From Coralloluteibacterium stylophorae (GTDB lineage Bacteria; Pseudomonadota; Gammaproteobacteria; Xanthomonadales; Xanthomonadaceae), in NCBI RefSeq assembly GCF_018122625.2, contig NZ_JAGQFT020000004.1, positions 62,001-126,000 on the forward strand: a stretch of 64,000 nucleotides of DNA, given 5' to 3'. The notes beneath the pieces are model-generated. The model did no database searches, was not told the DNA's origin, and was given only the letters and a program-made list of their open reading frames with translations. The translations under genes were made by a program, and so were the position numbers. Positions 52,264 through 61,540 of this stretch are shown piece after piece. Numbering within the stretch: position 1 is the stretch's first letter; every line of letters starts with the position of its first letter.

Positions 52264-53313
52264 CTAGGCGGCCAGGGTCGCGTTGTCGATCACGAAGCGG
52301 TACTTGACGTCGCCAGCGAGCATGCGCTCGTAGGCGTCGTTGATCTGGTCGGCACGAACGAGTTCGATGTCGGCCGTGATCCCGTTCTGGGCGCAGAAGT
52401 CGAGCATCTCCTGCGTTTCCGGGATGCCGCCGATCATCGAACCGGCGAGCGAGCGACGCTTCATGATGAGGTTGAACACGGCCGGCGACGGGTGCGGGCT
52501 GGCGGGGGCACCGACCAGCACCATCGCGCCCTCGCGCTTGAGCAGCACCAGGAAGGCATCGAGGTCGTGCGGCGCGGCCACCGTGTTGACGATCAGGTCG
52601 AAGCTCCTGGCATGCGCCGCCATCTCATCCGCGCTGCGGGATGCGACCACTTCGTCGGCCCCCAGGGCCAGCGCGGCCTCGCGCTTCGATTCGGAGGAGG
52701 TGAACGCCACCACGTGCGCGCCCATGGCATGGGCGAGCTTGATACCCATGTGACCGAGCCCACCGATGCCGACCACGCCCACCTTCTTGCCGGGGCCGGC
52801 CTTCCAGTGCCGCAGCGGCGAATAGGTGGTGATGCCCGCGCACAGCAGCGGAGCCACCGCCGCCAGCTGCTCCTCGGGATGACGGATGCGCAGCACGTAG
52901 CGCTCGTCGACCACGATCTGCTGCGAATAGCCGCCGAGCGTATGGCCGGGCGCGTCCGGGGTCGGGAAGTTGTAGGTCCCGATCATGCCGTCGCAGTAGT
53001 TCTCCATGCCGCCTGCGCAGTCCTCGCAGTGCCTGCAGCTGTCCACGATGCAGCCGATGCCGACCAGGTCGCCCGCCTGGAAACCCTCGACATGCGCGCC
53101 CACCGCCGCGACCCGCCCGACGATTTCATGGCCGGGCACGCAGGGGAACCGGGTCCCCGCCCACTCGGCGCGGACCTGGTGGAGATCGGAGTGGCAGATG
53201 CCGCAGTAGGCGATGTCGATCTGCACGTCGTGCGGCCCCGGAGCGCGGCGGGTGATGTCCATCGGTTCCAGGGGCTTGTCGCCGGCATACGCGCCGTAGG
53301 CTCGAACAGGCAT
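52264..53313 (-). CDS. Zinc-dependent alcohol dehydrogenase (YahK/AdhC type)
   Basis: A 349-aa medium-chain dehydrogenase. The catalytic zinc ligands are Cys37 in AYCGICHSD and His62-Glu63 in VPGHEIVG, with a third ligand Cys in PLLCAG. The structural zinc cysteines are C93, C96, C99 and C107 (SCRHCEDCAGGMENYC). The nucleotide fold is GIGGLGHMG. This matches YahK-type NADP(H)-dependent aldehyde reductases. It would reduce aliphatic or aromatic aldehydes. It is first in the ADH-cupin-CMD operon, divergent from a LysR gene with an AT-rich intergenic operator. Confidence 0.9.
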   Translation of the reverse strand: MPVRAYGAYAGDKPLEPMDITRRAPGPHDVQIDIAYCGICHSDLHQVRAEWAGTRFPCVPGHEIVGRVAAVGAHVEGFQAGDLVGIGCIVDSCRHCEDCAGGMENYCDGMIGTYNFPTPDAPGHTLGGYSQQIVVDERYVLRIRHPEEQLAAVAPLLCAGITTYSPLRHWKAGPGKKVGVVGIGGLGHMGIKLAHAMGAHVVAFTSSESKREAALALGADEVVASRSADEMAAHARSFDLIVNTVAAPHDLDAFLVLLKREGAMVLVGAPASPHPSPAVFNLIMKRRSLAGSMIGGIPETQEMLDFCAQNGITADIELVRADQINDAYERMLAGDVKYRFVIDNATLAA

Positions 53314-53398
53314 GGCAGAGGTCCAGGCTCAAGTGGAATGCCGGCCATTCTGCGCAGCAGCGGACTGCTCGATAAGATGATGGATGCTTTTATGCTTT

Positions 53399-53413
53399 AT
53401 TAGATCGGCTAAT
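53399..53413. promoter_or_regulatory. LysR-type inverted repeat in the ADH/LysR intergenic region
   Basis: ATTAG (53399-53403) and CTAAT (53409-53413) are perfect inverted arms with a 5-bp spacer, including T-N11-A. The site is in an AT-rich island and ends 25 bp before the LysR ATG. It is well placed for autoregulation and for control of the leftward ADH operon. Confidence 0.65.
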
Positions 53414-53438
53414 CAATCGACCATGCCACACTGCGGCC

Positions 53439-54323
53439 ATGGCACGCCGTAACCTCAACGATCTCCTGGCCTTCGTCACGGTCGCGCGCGAAGGCAGCTT
53501 CACCCGTGCCGGCGCGGTCCTGGGAGTCTCCCAGTCGGCCCTCAGCCAGGCGCTCAAGGCCCTGGAGGAGCGGCTGGAGATCCGCCTGCTCACCCGCACG
53601 ACCCGCAGCGTGGCGCCGACGCCGGCCGGCGAACGGCTGCTCCAGGCCATCGGGAACCGCTTCGACGAGATCGAAGCGGAACTCGACGCGCTCACGGCGC
53701 TGCGGGACAAGCCGGCCGGCCTGGTGCGCATCACCAGCGGGGACTGGGTCCTGCGCACGATCCTGCTGCCCAGGCTGCTGCCGGTGATGCACCGCTATCC
53801 GGACATCCACATCGAGTTCGATGTCAGCTACGGGCTGCGGGACATCGTCGCCGATCGCTTCGATGCCGGCGTGCGCCTCGGGGAGAGCATCGACAAGGAC
53901 ATGATCGCGCAGCCCATCGGACCGAAGCTGCGGATGGCCGCCGTGGCGTCTCCGGGCTACTTCGCCAAGCACCCCGCGCCGAAGGTTCCGGGCGATCTCA
54001 CCCGGCACAGCTGCATCAACATCCGCTTCCCTTCCGGCGGCGTGTACGTGTGGGAGTTCGAGCGCCGCGGTCGCCAGCTGAACGTGCGCGTCGACGGCCA
54101 GTCGACCTTCAACACCTCGCCCCACATCGTGCTCGCGGCGCTCGACGGGCTGGGCATCGCCTTCCTGCCGGAGGACGAGTTCGCGCCGCATATCGAGCAG
54201 GGGCGCCTGATCCGGGTCCTGCAGGAGTGGTGCCCGCCCTTCTCCGGCTATCACCTCTATTACCCGAGCCGCCGCCAGCACTCGCCGGCGTTCTCGCTGG
54301 TCGTGGATGCGCTGCGGATCTGA
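53439..54323 (+). CDS. LysR-family transcriptional regulator of the ADH-cupin-CMD operon
   Basis: A 294-aa LysR regulator. The winged HTH spans residues ~5-64 (GAVLGVSQSALSQALKALEERLEIRLLTRTTRSV) and the effector domain starts near 90 (LVRITSGDWVLRTILLPRL). The C-terminal YHLYYPSRRQHSPAFSLVVD is the mark of the group that regulates aldehyde-reductase/cupin/CMD clusters. It is divergent from the ADH gene, with 125 bp between starts and the inverted repeat at 53399-53413 between them. Confidence 0.92.
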   Translation: MARRNLNDLLAFVTVAREGSFTRAGAVLGVSQSALSQALKALEERLEIRLLTRTTRSVAPTPAGERLLQAIGNRFDEIEAELDALTALRDKPAGLVRITSGDWVLRTILLPRLLPVMHRYPDIHIEFDVSYGLRDIVADRFDAGVRLGESIDKDMIAQPIGPKLRMAAVASPGYFAKHPAPKVPGDLTRHSCINIRFPSGGVYVWEFERRGRQLNVRVDGQSTFNTSPHIVLAALDGLGIAFLPEDEFAPHIEQGRLIRVLQEWCPPFSGYHLYYPSRRQHSPAFSLVVDALRI

Positions 54324-54518
54324 GCGGAGCGGGTCCCGCGCGCCCGCGGCCGCCGTGTCGCGCGCCGCCGCATGCGCGCCTGCCACCCGTCGGAACGGAT
54401 CGGCGGACGCCGCCGCATCCCCCGACTGCCACGCCTTCCCCCGGTCCGCGCCCTCGGTCCAGGCCACCGTCGACATCAGTGCCAGCGCGCTCTGGCGCCT
54501 GTCCACGCGCGCGTGCTG

Positions 54519-54548
54519 CACCGGCACCGGCACCGGCACCGGCACCGG
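54519..54548. repeat. Hexanucleotide repeat (CACCGG x5)
   Basis: Five exact tandem copies of CACCGG lie in the 267-bp gap between the convergent LysR and CAP genes. No gene covers it. Such short repeats are prone to slippage; here any change would affect only transcript ends. Confidence 0.75.
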
Positions 54549-54590
54549 GGCCACGATGACGCCGGCCGGCGTGCGCGACGTGATGGGGCC

Positions 54591-55478
54591 TCAGCGCGGC
54601 GCGCCGAAGACCTGCGTCCAGTAGCTGACCGCGTCGCTGTCGGGATCGGTCGCGTAGGCCGCGCCCATCTCGGTGAACTGCGGATCCATGATGTTGGCGC
54701 AGTGGCCGGGGCTGGACAGCCAGCCGGCGACGACCTGCTCCGGCGCGCCCTGCCCCGCCGCGATGTTCTCGCCGACGTGGCGCCAGGCGTAGCCGGCACG
54801 GGTGGCGCGCGCGCCGACCTCGCTGCCGTCGCCGCCGCGGTGGCTGAATACGTTGCGCTCGGCCATGCCGCGACTGTGCGCCAGCGCGGCCTCGGCGAGC
54901 GCGGCATCCCAGGTCAGCGGACCCGCGGCGTCGAAGTGGCGCCCGCCGCAGCTGCGCGCCTGCGCGCGGGCCGCATTCACCTGCTCGAGGACGGCGCGGC
55001 CGGCCTCCTGCCAATCGCCCAGGTCCTCGGACAGCAGCGGCCGCGCGAGCACGATCTGCCAGCGCGCGCCGTCGTGCGCCGCGCCGATCTCGGCGAACTG
55101 CGGATCCATCAGCGGCGCGCAGTAGCGCTGCCGGACCAGGTCCATCGCGCTCGCGGCGTCGTCGGGACCGGCGATCGCGATGGTCTGCGCGGCGGCCGCG
55201 TTGTAGCCGACCGCGCGCAGCGCCTCGCGGATGCTGCCGCCGCCGGCCAGGTCGACCTCGGCCAGGCGCGGATCCGGCGCCAGCGGCCCGGCCGGCTCGC
55301 GCTCGCGCCCCTCGCACTGCCGCGCCTGTGCGCGGTAGTCGTTGACCCGTTCGACGAGCGTGTCGGCCTCCGCGGCGGGCGCGGACGGCGCCGCGACCGC
55401 GGCTCCCGTCCACAGCAGGAGGGCGGCACCGGCGACGGTGCGATGGGGAGGCGGGACGGGCGCGACGGCGGTGGACAT
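54591..55478 (-). CDS. Exported tandem-CAP-domain protein (SCP/PR-1 family)
   Basis: A 295-aa exported protein. After an uncleaved or cleavable N-terminal hydrophobic region (TVAGAALLLWTGAAVAA), two CAP-like domains follow: residues ~41-152 (degenerate; ending CAPLMDPQFAEIGAAHD) and ~164-295 (complete, with LAEAALAHSRGMA, FSHRGGDG, VGENIAAGQG and SSPGHCANIMDPQFTEMGAAYA). The second has the CAP His/Glu tetrad (His201, Glu237, His259). Both carry a PLMDPQF/IMDPQF turn, which shows that they arose by duplication. CAP proteins are secreted and bind lipids or peptides; exact role unknown. Confidence 0.8.
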   Translation of the reverse strand: MSTAVAPVPPPHRTVAGAALLLWTGAAVAAPSAPAAEADTLVERVNDYRAQARQCEGREREPAGPLAPDPRLAEVDLAGGGSIREALRAVGYNAAAAQTIAIAGPDDAASAMDLVRQRYCAPLMDPQFAEIGAAHDGARWQIVLARPLLSEDLGDWQEAGRAVLEQVNAARAQARSCGGRHFDAAGPLTWDAALAEAALAHSRGMAERNVFSHRGGDGSEVGARATRAGYAWRHVGENIAAGQGAPEQVVAGWLSSPGHCANIMDPQFTEMGAAYATDPDSDAVSYWTQVFGAPR

Positions 55479-55617
55479 GGAAGACCTCGATGCGCTGGCG
55501 ACACCGGGCACGGGACCGCATGCGGAGTGAACACCGGACGAAGGAGCCGGCCGCGGCCGGTCACCACCCTTTCATCGAGCCGGCCCAGCATCGGCGGCCC
55601 CGCCCGCACGCCTCGCC

Positions 55618-57678
55618 ATGACCGCCACCGACCGCCGCCGCTTCCTCAAGCTCGCCGGCAGCGCCGGCCTTGCCGGGGCCGCGCTCGCCTCGCTGCCGCC
55701 GTCGGTCCGCAATGCGCTCGCGGTGGAGCCGGCGCGGGTCACCGGCACGCTGGCCGACATCGGGCACGTGGTGATCCTGATGCAGGAGAACCGCTCCTTC
55801 GACCACTACTTCGGCACCCTGCGCGGCGTGCGCGGCTTCGGCGACCCGCGGCCCTGGCGCCTGCCCGGCGGCCGCGCGGTATGGGCGCAGCGCGACGCCG
55901 ACGGTCGCGAGGTGCTGCCGTTCCGGCTCGACACCGTGCGCACCGGCGCCGCGCACATGCACGACCTCGACCACAGCTGGAAGGGCGCGCACGCCGACTG
56001 GAAGCACCACGACGCCTGGGTGGCGAGGAAGACCGCGCTGACCATGGGCCACTTCACCCGCGAGGACATCCCCTTCTACCACGCGCTGGCGGATGCCTTC
56101 ACCGTCTGCGACGCCTACCACTGCTCGGTGTTCGGGCCGACCAACCCGAACCGGCTGTTCCTGTTCTCGGGCACCAGCGGCCTGCACGCGGGCGCCCGCG
56201 GCGAGCACGCGGTGACCAACGCCGACGACGGCAACTGGACCGCCGACAGCCGCCGCGACCGCCCCGACTTCGAGCCGCTGCGCTGGACCACCTATGCCGA
56301 ACGCCTGCAGGCCGCGGGGATCGACTGGAAGGTCTACCAGGAGTACGACAACTACGGCGACAACACGCTGCAGAGCTTCGCCGCCTTCCGCGGCCTGGCC
56401 GACGCCGCGCCCCTGCATGCGCGCGGCCGCGCCTACGTCGCCGGCACCGACGCCGAGCAGGCCAGGACCACGCGCGGCGAGCCGCTGGTCGCGGCCCTGC
56501 GCGCCGACGTCGAGCGCGGGCGCCTGCCGCAGGTGTCGTGGATCGTTGCGCCCTACGCGATGTGCGAGCACCCCGACGCACCGCCGGGCTACGGCGAGGC
56601 CTTCAGCGCGCGGGTGCTGGAGGCGCTCACCGCCGACCCGGAGGTGTGGGCGCGCACTGTGTTCCTGATCAACTACGACGAGAACGACGGCTTCTTCGAC
56701 CACGTGCCGCCGCCGTTGCCGGCGATCGCGCCCGCCTTCGGCGCGAGCAGCGTGCCGACCGACGGCGAGGACTGGCAGGGCACGCCGATGGGACTGGGCC
56801 CGCGCGTGCCGATGCTGGTGGTGTCGCCATGGAGCCGCGGCGGCTGGGTGAACTCGCAGGTGTTCGACCACACCTCGGTGATCCGGCTGCTGGAGCGCCG
56901 CTTCGGCGTGCACGAGCCCAACATCGGCGCCTGGCGGCGCGCGGTGGCCGGCGACCTGACCTCCACGCTCGACTTCGCCCGCGGCGACCGCCGGCGCCCG
57001 CCGCCGCTGCCCGGCGACGGCGCCGCGATCGCGCGCACCGATGGCTCGCGCGCGCTGCCCATGCCGCAGTTGCCCGCACAGGCCGCCATGCCGGTGCAGG
57101 AAGCCGGGCAGCGTCCGGCACGCCCCCTGCCCTACGACCTCGACGTGCAGGCGCACGCGGCCGGCACCGCGTTGGAGCTCGCTTTCGTCAACCGCGGCAC
57201 GGCCGGGGCGGTGTTCATCGTGCGCAGCGACGACGCGGCGCAGGGGCCGTGGCACTACACGGTGGGCGCGGGCGACGTCCTCCGCGCGCACTGGCCGCGA
57301 CACGGCGCGGCGCTCGCGGTGTACGGGCCGAACGGCTTCCTTCGCGAGTTCGCGGGCGCGGGCGACGCGGCGCCGGAGGTGGCTTGGGCGTTCGACGCGG
57401 CAGCGGGTCTGCTGCGATTGACCCTGCGCAATCCCGCGACCCGCGCATGCCGGCTGTCGCTGGAGGACGGCTACCGAGGCGCTGGGCCGCTCGCGGTGAC
57501 GCTCGATCCGGCCGGAGAGCGGCATCTCGACATCGACATCGCCGCCCACGCCCACTGGTACGACCTCACCCTGCGCAGCCGGCAGGATCCGGGCTGGCGC
57601 CGCCGTCTCGCCGGCCACGTCGAGACCGGCGCACCGTCGTTGAGCGACCCGGCGATCGGCGCCGCACCGCCGGCCTGA
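55618..57678 (+). CDS. Tat-exported phosphocholine-specific phospholipase C (PlcN-type)
   Basis: A 686-aa phospholipase of the non-hemolytic PlcN group. A Tat signal (DRRRFLKLAGSAGLAGAALA) precedes the phosphoesterase domain with the signatures VVILMQENRSFDHYFGTLRGVRGFGD, GHFTREDIPFYHALADAFTVCDAYHCSVFGPTNPNR and INYDENDGFFDHVPPP, and two C-terminal beta-sandwich (DUF756) repeats after residue ~500. It hydrolyses phosphatidylcholine or related lipids outside the cell, useful for phosphate and choline. It has no chaperone gene beside it. It is convergent with the last TonB receptor. Confidence 0.92.
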   Translation: MTATDRRRFLKLAGSAGLAGAALASLPPSVRNALAVEPARVTGTLADIGHVVILMQENRSFDHYFGTLRGVRGFGDPRPWRLPGGRAVWAQRDADGREVLPFRLDTVRTGAAHMHDLDHSWKGAHADWKHHDAWVARKTALTMGHFTREDIPFYHALADAFTVCDAYHCSVFGPTNPNRLFLFSGTSGLHAGARGEHAVTNADDGNWTADSRRDRPDFEPLRWTTYAERLQAAGIDWKVYQEYDNYGDNTLQSFAAFRGLADAAPLHARGRAYVAGTDAEQARTTRGEPLVAALRADVERGRLPQVSWIVAPYAMCEHPDAPPGYGEAFSARVLEALTADPEVWARTVFLINYDENDGFFDHVPPPLPAIAPAFGASSVPTDGEDWQGTPMGLGPRVPMLVVSPWSRGGWVNSQVFDHTSVIRLLERRFGVHEPNIGAWRRAVAGDLTSTLDFARGDRRRPPPLPGDGAAIARTDGSRALPMPQLPAQAAMPVQEAGQRPARPLPYDLDVQAHAAGTALELAFVNRGTAGAVFIVRSDDAAQGPWHYTVGAGDVLRAHWPRHGAALAVYGPNGFLREFAGAGDAAPEVAWAFDAAAGLLRLTLRNPATRACRLSLEDGYRGAGPLAVTLDPAGERHLDIDIAAHAHWYDLTLRSRQDPGWRRRLAGHVETGAPSLSDPAIGAAPPA

Positions 57679-57721
57679 GCCCGCGCGGGACGAGGCCGTG
57701 GCCCGCCCCCGCGCGGGGCCT

Positions 57722-60028
57722 TCAGAACCGCGCGTCGACGCTCAGGAACGCCTGCCGCGGCGCGCCCACCATCAGGGTCTGGTTGAAGCCGTCGGGATCG
57801 GAGACCTGGTAGCCGGCGGTGCCGGTGCTCGAGAAGTAGCGCTTGTCGCCGAGGTTGGTGACGTTGAGCCCCACGCGCAGGTCGTCGATGGCGCCGATCC
57901 GGCCGAAGTCGTAGTCGAGCCCGGCGTCGACCAGCCAGTAGGACGGCGTATGCGAGTCGTTGAGGTAGCTCAGCTCGCGCTCGCCGACGTACTTGCCGTC
58001 CAGCGAGGCGCGCCACGCGCCCACCGTCCAGCTCGCGGTCGAGGAGAACATCCACTCGGGGATGCCGACCACGCGCTTGCCCTCGGTCGCCACCACCTCG
58101 CCGCCGGAGACGTAGTCGTCCTGGTAGGTGATGTCGTTGTAGGACAGCGAGTTCAGCCAGCGCAGCCCTTCGACGGGCCGCCACAGCAGGGCCAGGTCCA
58201 CGCCCTGGCTGCGCACCGAGCCGACGTTGCTGATGATCGAGGCGCAGGTCTGGATCGCCGAGCACGGCGAGATCGACAGCAGGCGGTTGTCGAAGTCGGT
58301 GCGGTAGAGGTCGGCCGAGATCTCGTAGGCGGCGCCCTGCACGCGATAGCCGAACTGGTAGGTGGTCGACGCCTCCGGCTCGAGCGCATCGACCGTGGCG
58401 TCGAACGAGGCCTGCGCCTGGCCGAACGGGGTGTAGCCGTAGTTGGCCTGGTTCTGCGCGACCGATGCGTAGATCTCCTGGCCGCCGCCGAGGCGCCAGT
58501 TGACGCCGGCCTGGGGCAGGAAATGATCGCTGGCCTCGATGCGGCCCTGTGCATTGCTGCCGCTGGCCACGCGCGAGGTCGCCTCGGTGGTCGTCTCCAG
58601 CGCCTTGGCGCCGACGGTCACGCCGAGCCGATCGCCGAGGAAGCGCATGCTGTCCTGCACGTAGGCCATCCGCGTCTTGACCTCGTAGTGCTGGTAGAAG
58701 CCGCGCAGGAACGGCTCGTAGCTCGAGTAGAAGTTGAACAGGTCGGTGAAGCCGTCGGCGTCGAGCCCGAAGAAGTTGCGCTGCTGGTCGTTGTCGTAGT
58801 TCTCGAGCCAGGTGCCGAGCTCGATGCGGTGCATGCCGAGATCGAGCTTCAGCGCGGCGAGGCCGCCGTAGCGGTCGAGTCCGTAGTCGGTGGTGCGCAT
58901 CGACAGCGGCACGCCATTGGGCGAGGGGGTGTAGGGCGTGACCCACAGGCCTTCGCCGCGGTTGCCGTGGTAGTAGGCGGTGGTGTCCAGGGCGATGCCG
59001 TCGGCGAGCGCGAAGCTGCCGGCGAGCGCGGCCAGATCGTCGTTGCGGATGCCGCCGCCGAGGTAGTAGGCGGCGTCGGCCTTGCTGTAGCCCTCCGGCA
59101 GGCCGTCGAGCTCCTCCGGATAGGTGCCGTTGCCGGCGAGCGCGTCGGCGATCTGCAGCGCCATCTCCCAGTCCGGGATCAGGTAGTCCCACTCCCAGCC
59201 GAGCTCGCGCTGGCTGGTGAGGGAGAGGTCCATGTAGTCGTATTCCCTGCGGCGCGAGGTGTCGACGTAGAGGCTCAGGCGACTGTCGCCCCAGGCGTAG
59301 ACGCCCTTGAGGTTGACCTGCTGGTAGGCCTGGTCGTCGAAGCCCTTCCACTTGTCGGTGGAGCCGTCGACGCCGGCGAGGTAGGCGGAGAAGCCGCCGT
59401 GGTCGCCGGTGTCCAGTCGCGCGAAGGTGCGGCGGGTGTCGTCGGAACCGAAGGTCTGCGCCACGCGCACGCCGGGATCCATGCCCGGATCGTCGGAGAA
59501 GTACTGGATGGTGCCGCCAAGGTTGCTGTTGGAGGCGGTGCCGAGCGCGCCGGCGCCCTGCGCGAGCTCCACGCTGGCGACGTTCTCGGTGATGATCGCG
59601 CGCGAGGCGTGCAGGCCGTTGCTGACGCCGTAACCCATGTTGCCGAGCGGGATGCCGTCGAGGGTGAAGCCCAGGCGGCTCTGGTCGAAGCCGTGCAGGG
59701 TGATCTGGGTCGCCCATTCGTAGTTGCCCCAGGGATCGGCGGCCTGGAACTGCACGCCCGGCAGCTGGTCGAGCACCTTGAGCGGACTCGTGCCGGGCGT
59801 CGCCGCCTCCAGCTCGCGCTCGCCGATGCGCTGCACCTGGCGCGTCTCGCCGCTGGCGACCACGGTGATCGCGCTCATCTGCTGCGGCGGCAGGGCGGCA
59901 GCCACGGCGGTGGAGGCGGCATCGGCCTCGGGCTGCGCCGGCTCGGCCGCGCACAGCGGCAGGGACACGACGGCGGCCACGGCGAGCGCCAGCGGGCGCA
60001 GCGGAAGGGCATGACTACGATGCGGCAT
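57722..60028 (-). CDS. TonB-dependent receptor
   Basis: A 768-aa outer-membrane receptor. The signal peptide ends SLPLCAAEP; a proline/alanine-rich linker leads to the TonB-box-like MSAITVVASGETRQVQRIGERELE. The plug has VLDQLPGVQFQAADPWGNYEW, HGFDQSRLGFTLDGIPLGNMGYGVSNG and the barrel ends in Phe (SVDARF). It has the general form of nutrient receptors that bind small organic ligands; it is not clearly siderophore-like. It starts near a 138-bp gap with the DUF1615 gene and ends convergent with PlcN, so transcription is separate from both. Confidence 0.88.
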   Translation of the reverse strand: MPHRSHALPLRPLALAVAAVVSLPLCAAEPAQPEADAASTAVAAALPPQQMSAITVVASGETRQVQRIGERELEAATPGTSPLKVLDQLPGVQFQAADPWGNYEWATQITLHGFDQSRLGFTLDGIPLGNMGYGVSNGLHASRAIITENVASVELAQGAGALGTASNSNLGGTIQYFSDDPGMDPGVRVAQTFGSDDTRRTFARLDTGDHGGFSAYLAGVDGSTDKWKGFDDQAYQQVNLKGVYAWGDSRLSLYVDTSRRREYDYMDLSLTSQRELGWEWDYLIPDWEMALQIADALAGNGTYPEELDGLPEGYSKADAAYYLGGGIRNDDLAALAGSFALADGIALDTTAYYHGNRGEGLWVTPYTPSPNGVPLSMRTTDYGLDRYGGLAALKLDLGMHRIELGTWLENYDNDQQRNFFGLDADGFTDLFNFYSSYEPFLRGFYQHYEVKTRMAYVQDSMRFLGDRLGVTVGAKALETTTEATSRVASGSNAQGRIEASDHFLPQAGVNWRLGGGQEIYASVAQNQANYGYTPFGQAQASFDATVDALEPEASTTYQFGYRVQGAAYEISADLYRTDFDNRLLSISPCSAIQTCASIISNVGSVRSQGVDLALLWRPVEGLRWLNSLSYNDITYQDDYVSGGEVVATEGKRVVGIPEWMFSSTASWTVGAWRASLDGKYVGERELSYLNDSHTPSYWLVDAGLDYDFGRIGAIDDLRVGLNVTNLGDKRYFSSTGTAGYQVSDPDGFNQTLMVGAPRQAFLSVDARF

Positions 60029-60165
60029 CGATCGATCTCGAGAGGGAGGCGCGTGGCCCCGGGCGGTGGAGCGGCGCCGTCTTCCGACGCCGATCCGGCA
60101 CTCTCGAATCGGGATGCGATGCTGCGTTGACAGCGATGTTGCAGTGCGGCGTCAGCGCCGCCGCC

Positions 60166-61290
60166 TCAGCCTCCGGGCGCGCGCGCCATGCAGCGTGCGT
60201 GACGCTCGTCGACCCGGGTCGCGAACCACTCGGTGGTGAGCGGCCGGGTGATCTTCGGGCTCTCCAGGTCGATCCGCGGCATCACCGCGCGCGGCAGTGC
60301 CTCGCCCCGCATCGCCTCGGCCAGTTCGAAGACACGGGCGTACAGCGCGGTCTCCTCGAACTCGAGCCGGTCGCCCTGCTCCAGCGCGCGGCGGATGGCG
60401 GCATCGCCCATGTCCAGGCGGCGGCCGAGCGCGCGCACCGCCAGTTCGGTCGCGCCCGGCGCGTAGCCGACGCCGGCATCGCGGCGCACGAGGTCGCCGT
60501 CGAGCGCGAGCGGAATGCCGGTCGCCAGGCTGACCGCGCTCTGGAACGCGGCGTTGCGGCTGGCGTACCAGCCGGCGTTGAAGTCGGCGTAGCGGTACAG
60601 CGGCCGCTCGTAGTCCGCCGGGTAGCCGAGCAGGTGGGCGATCCCGAAGTACATGCCGCCGCGCCGGCTGAAGACCTCGTGCCGGATCGACCCCTCGACC
60701 GGATACGGATAGCCCTCCTCGCGCGCATGCGCCTCGGCGAACTCGATGCTCACCTGCATCGGTCCGCCGGTATGCACCGGGTTGAGGCCGCCGAACAGGC
60801 GCCCGCCCATCGGCACCATGCCGATGAAGTCCTCGAAGATCGCGCTGAGTTCCTTCTCGGTGCGCACCCGCTGCAGGCGCTCGGCGTAGGACGCGCCCGT
60901 CGGCGACTCCAGGCGCAGCGCGGCGTCGACCAGGAAGCCCGGCACGTGCAGGCGCCCGGCGCGGCGGTCGATCTCCTCGCGCGCGATCCTCGCCAGCCCC
61001 GACACCGCCGGATCGGCGGTGAAGGTGGACTCCTGCTCGGTCACCGCGAGCACCGCGCACAGGTTCGAGGTGCTGGGCTCGATGTCGAGCGCGGTGAAGG
61101 CGACCTGGATGTCGCCGGCCCAGCCGGCGCGGTCGGCGACGCTGGCCGGCAGCAGGCGCACCAGCTCCGCGCGTACCTCCTCGGGCGGACGCGGCGGTCC
61201 CTCCCAGGCGCGCTGGGTCGCGCAGCCGGCGGCCAGAAGCGTCGCCAGCAGCAGGCCGAGCCGCGGGAAGCGTGGGCTCAGCACCGGCAT
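60166..61290 (-). CDS. DUF1615 family lipoprotein
   Basis: A 374-aa lipoprotein (MPVLSPRFPRLGLLLATLLAAGCATQ, lipobox LLAAGC) of the DUF1615 family. The body is alpha-rich, with STSNLCAVLAVTEQESTF and GGPMQVSIEFAEAHAREEGYPY as the family signatures. The Glu in TEQESTF is placed as the catalytic Glu of lytic transglycosylase-like folds, so a murein role is possible but not shown. It would sit on the inner leaflet of the outer membrane. An in-frame ATG at 61341 would remove the lipoprotein start and is rejected. Confidence 0.85.
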   Translation of the reverse strand: MPVLSPRFPRLGLLLATLLAAGCATQRAWEGPPRPPEEVRAELVRLLPASVADRAGWAGDIQVAFTALDIEPSTSNLCAVLAVTEQESTFTADPAVSGLARIAREEIDRRAGRLHVPGFLVDAALRLESPTGASYAERLQRVRTEKELSAIFEDFIGMVPMGGRLFGGLNPVHTGGPMQVSIEFAEAHAREEGYPYPVEGSIRHEVFSRRGGMYFGIAHLLGYPADYERPLYRYADFNAGWYASRNAAFQSAVSLATGIPLALDGDLVRRDAGVGYAPGATELAVRALGRRLDMGDAAIRRALEQGDRLEFEETALYARVFELAEAMRGEALPRAVMPRIDLESPKITRPLTTEWFATRVDERHARCMARAPGG

Positions 61291-61540
61291 CGCGGTGACG
61301 GGGTCGGATCGGGCATCGGGTGTCCTCGGGAGTGCCGACATGCGGCGGACGGTCCGCGCCAGCCTACCGGCGGCGGGTGGACTCGACGTGGTCGCGGCGC
61401 AGGCCGGCTTCACGCCCGATGCGCACGCGCTCGCCGATAACGCCGTCCCCACTCGCGCCGCGGCGTCCGCGGCGCCCTCCCCTCAAGCGTCCCGGCACCG
61501 CCTGCGCAGCGCGCAGCGGCGGGGCCAGCCAGTGCCCGTC

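Noticed and set aside
53439..54323. Minus-strand frame opposite LysR with repeated Pro-Val dipeptides at its end
   Set aside because: The dipeptide run is only the translation of the CACCGG repeat; LysR is well supported on the plus strand.
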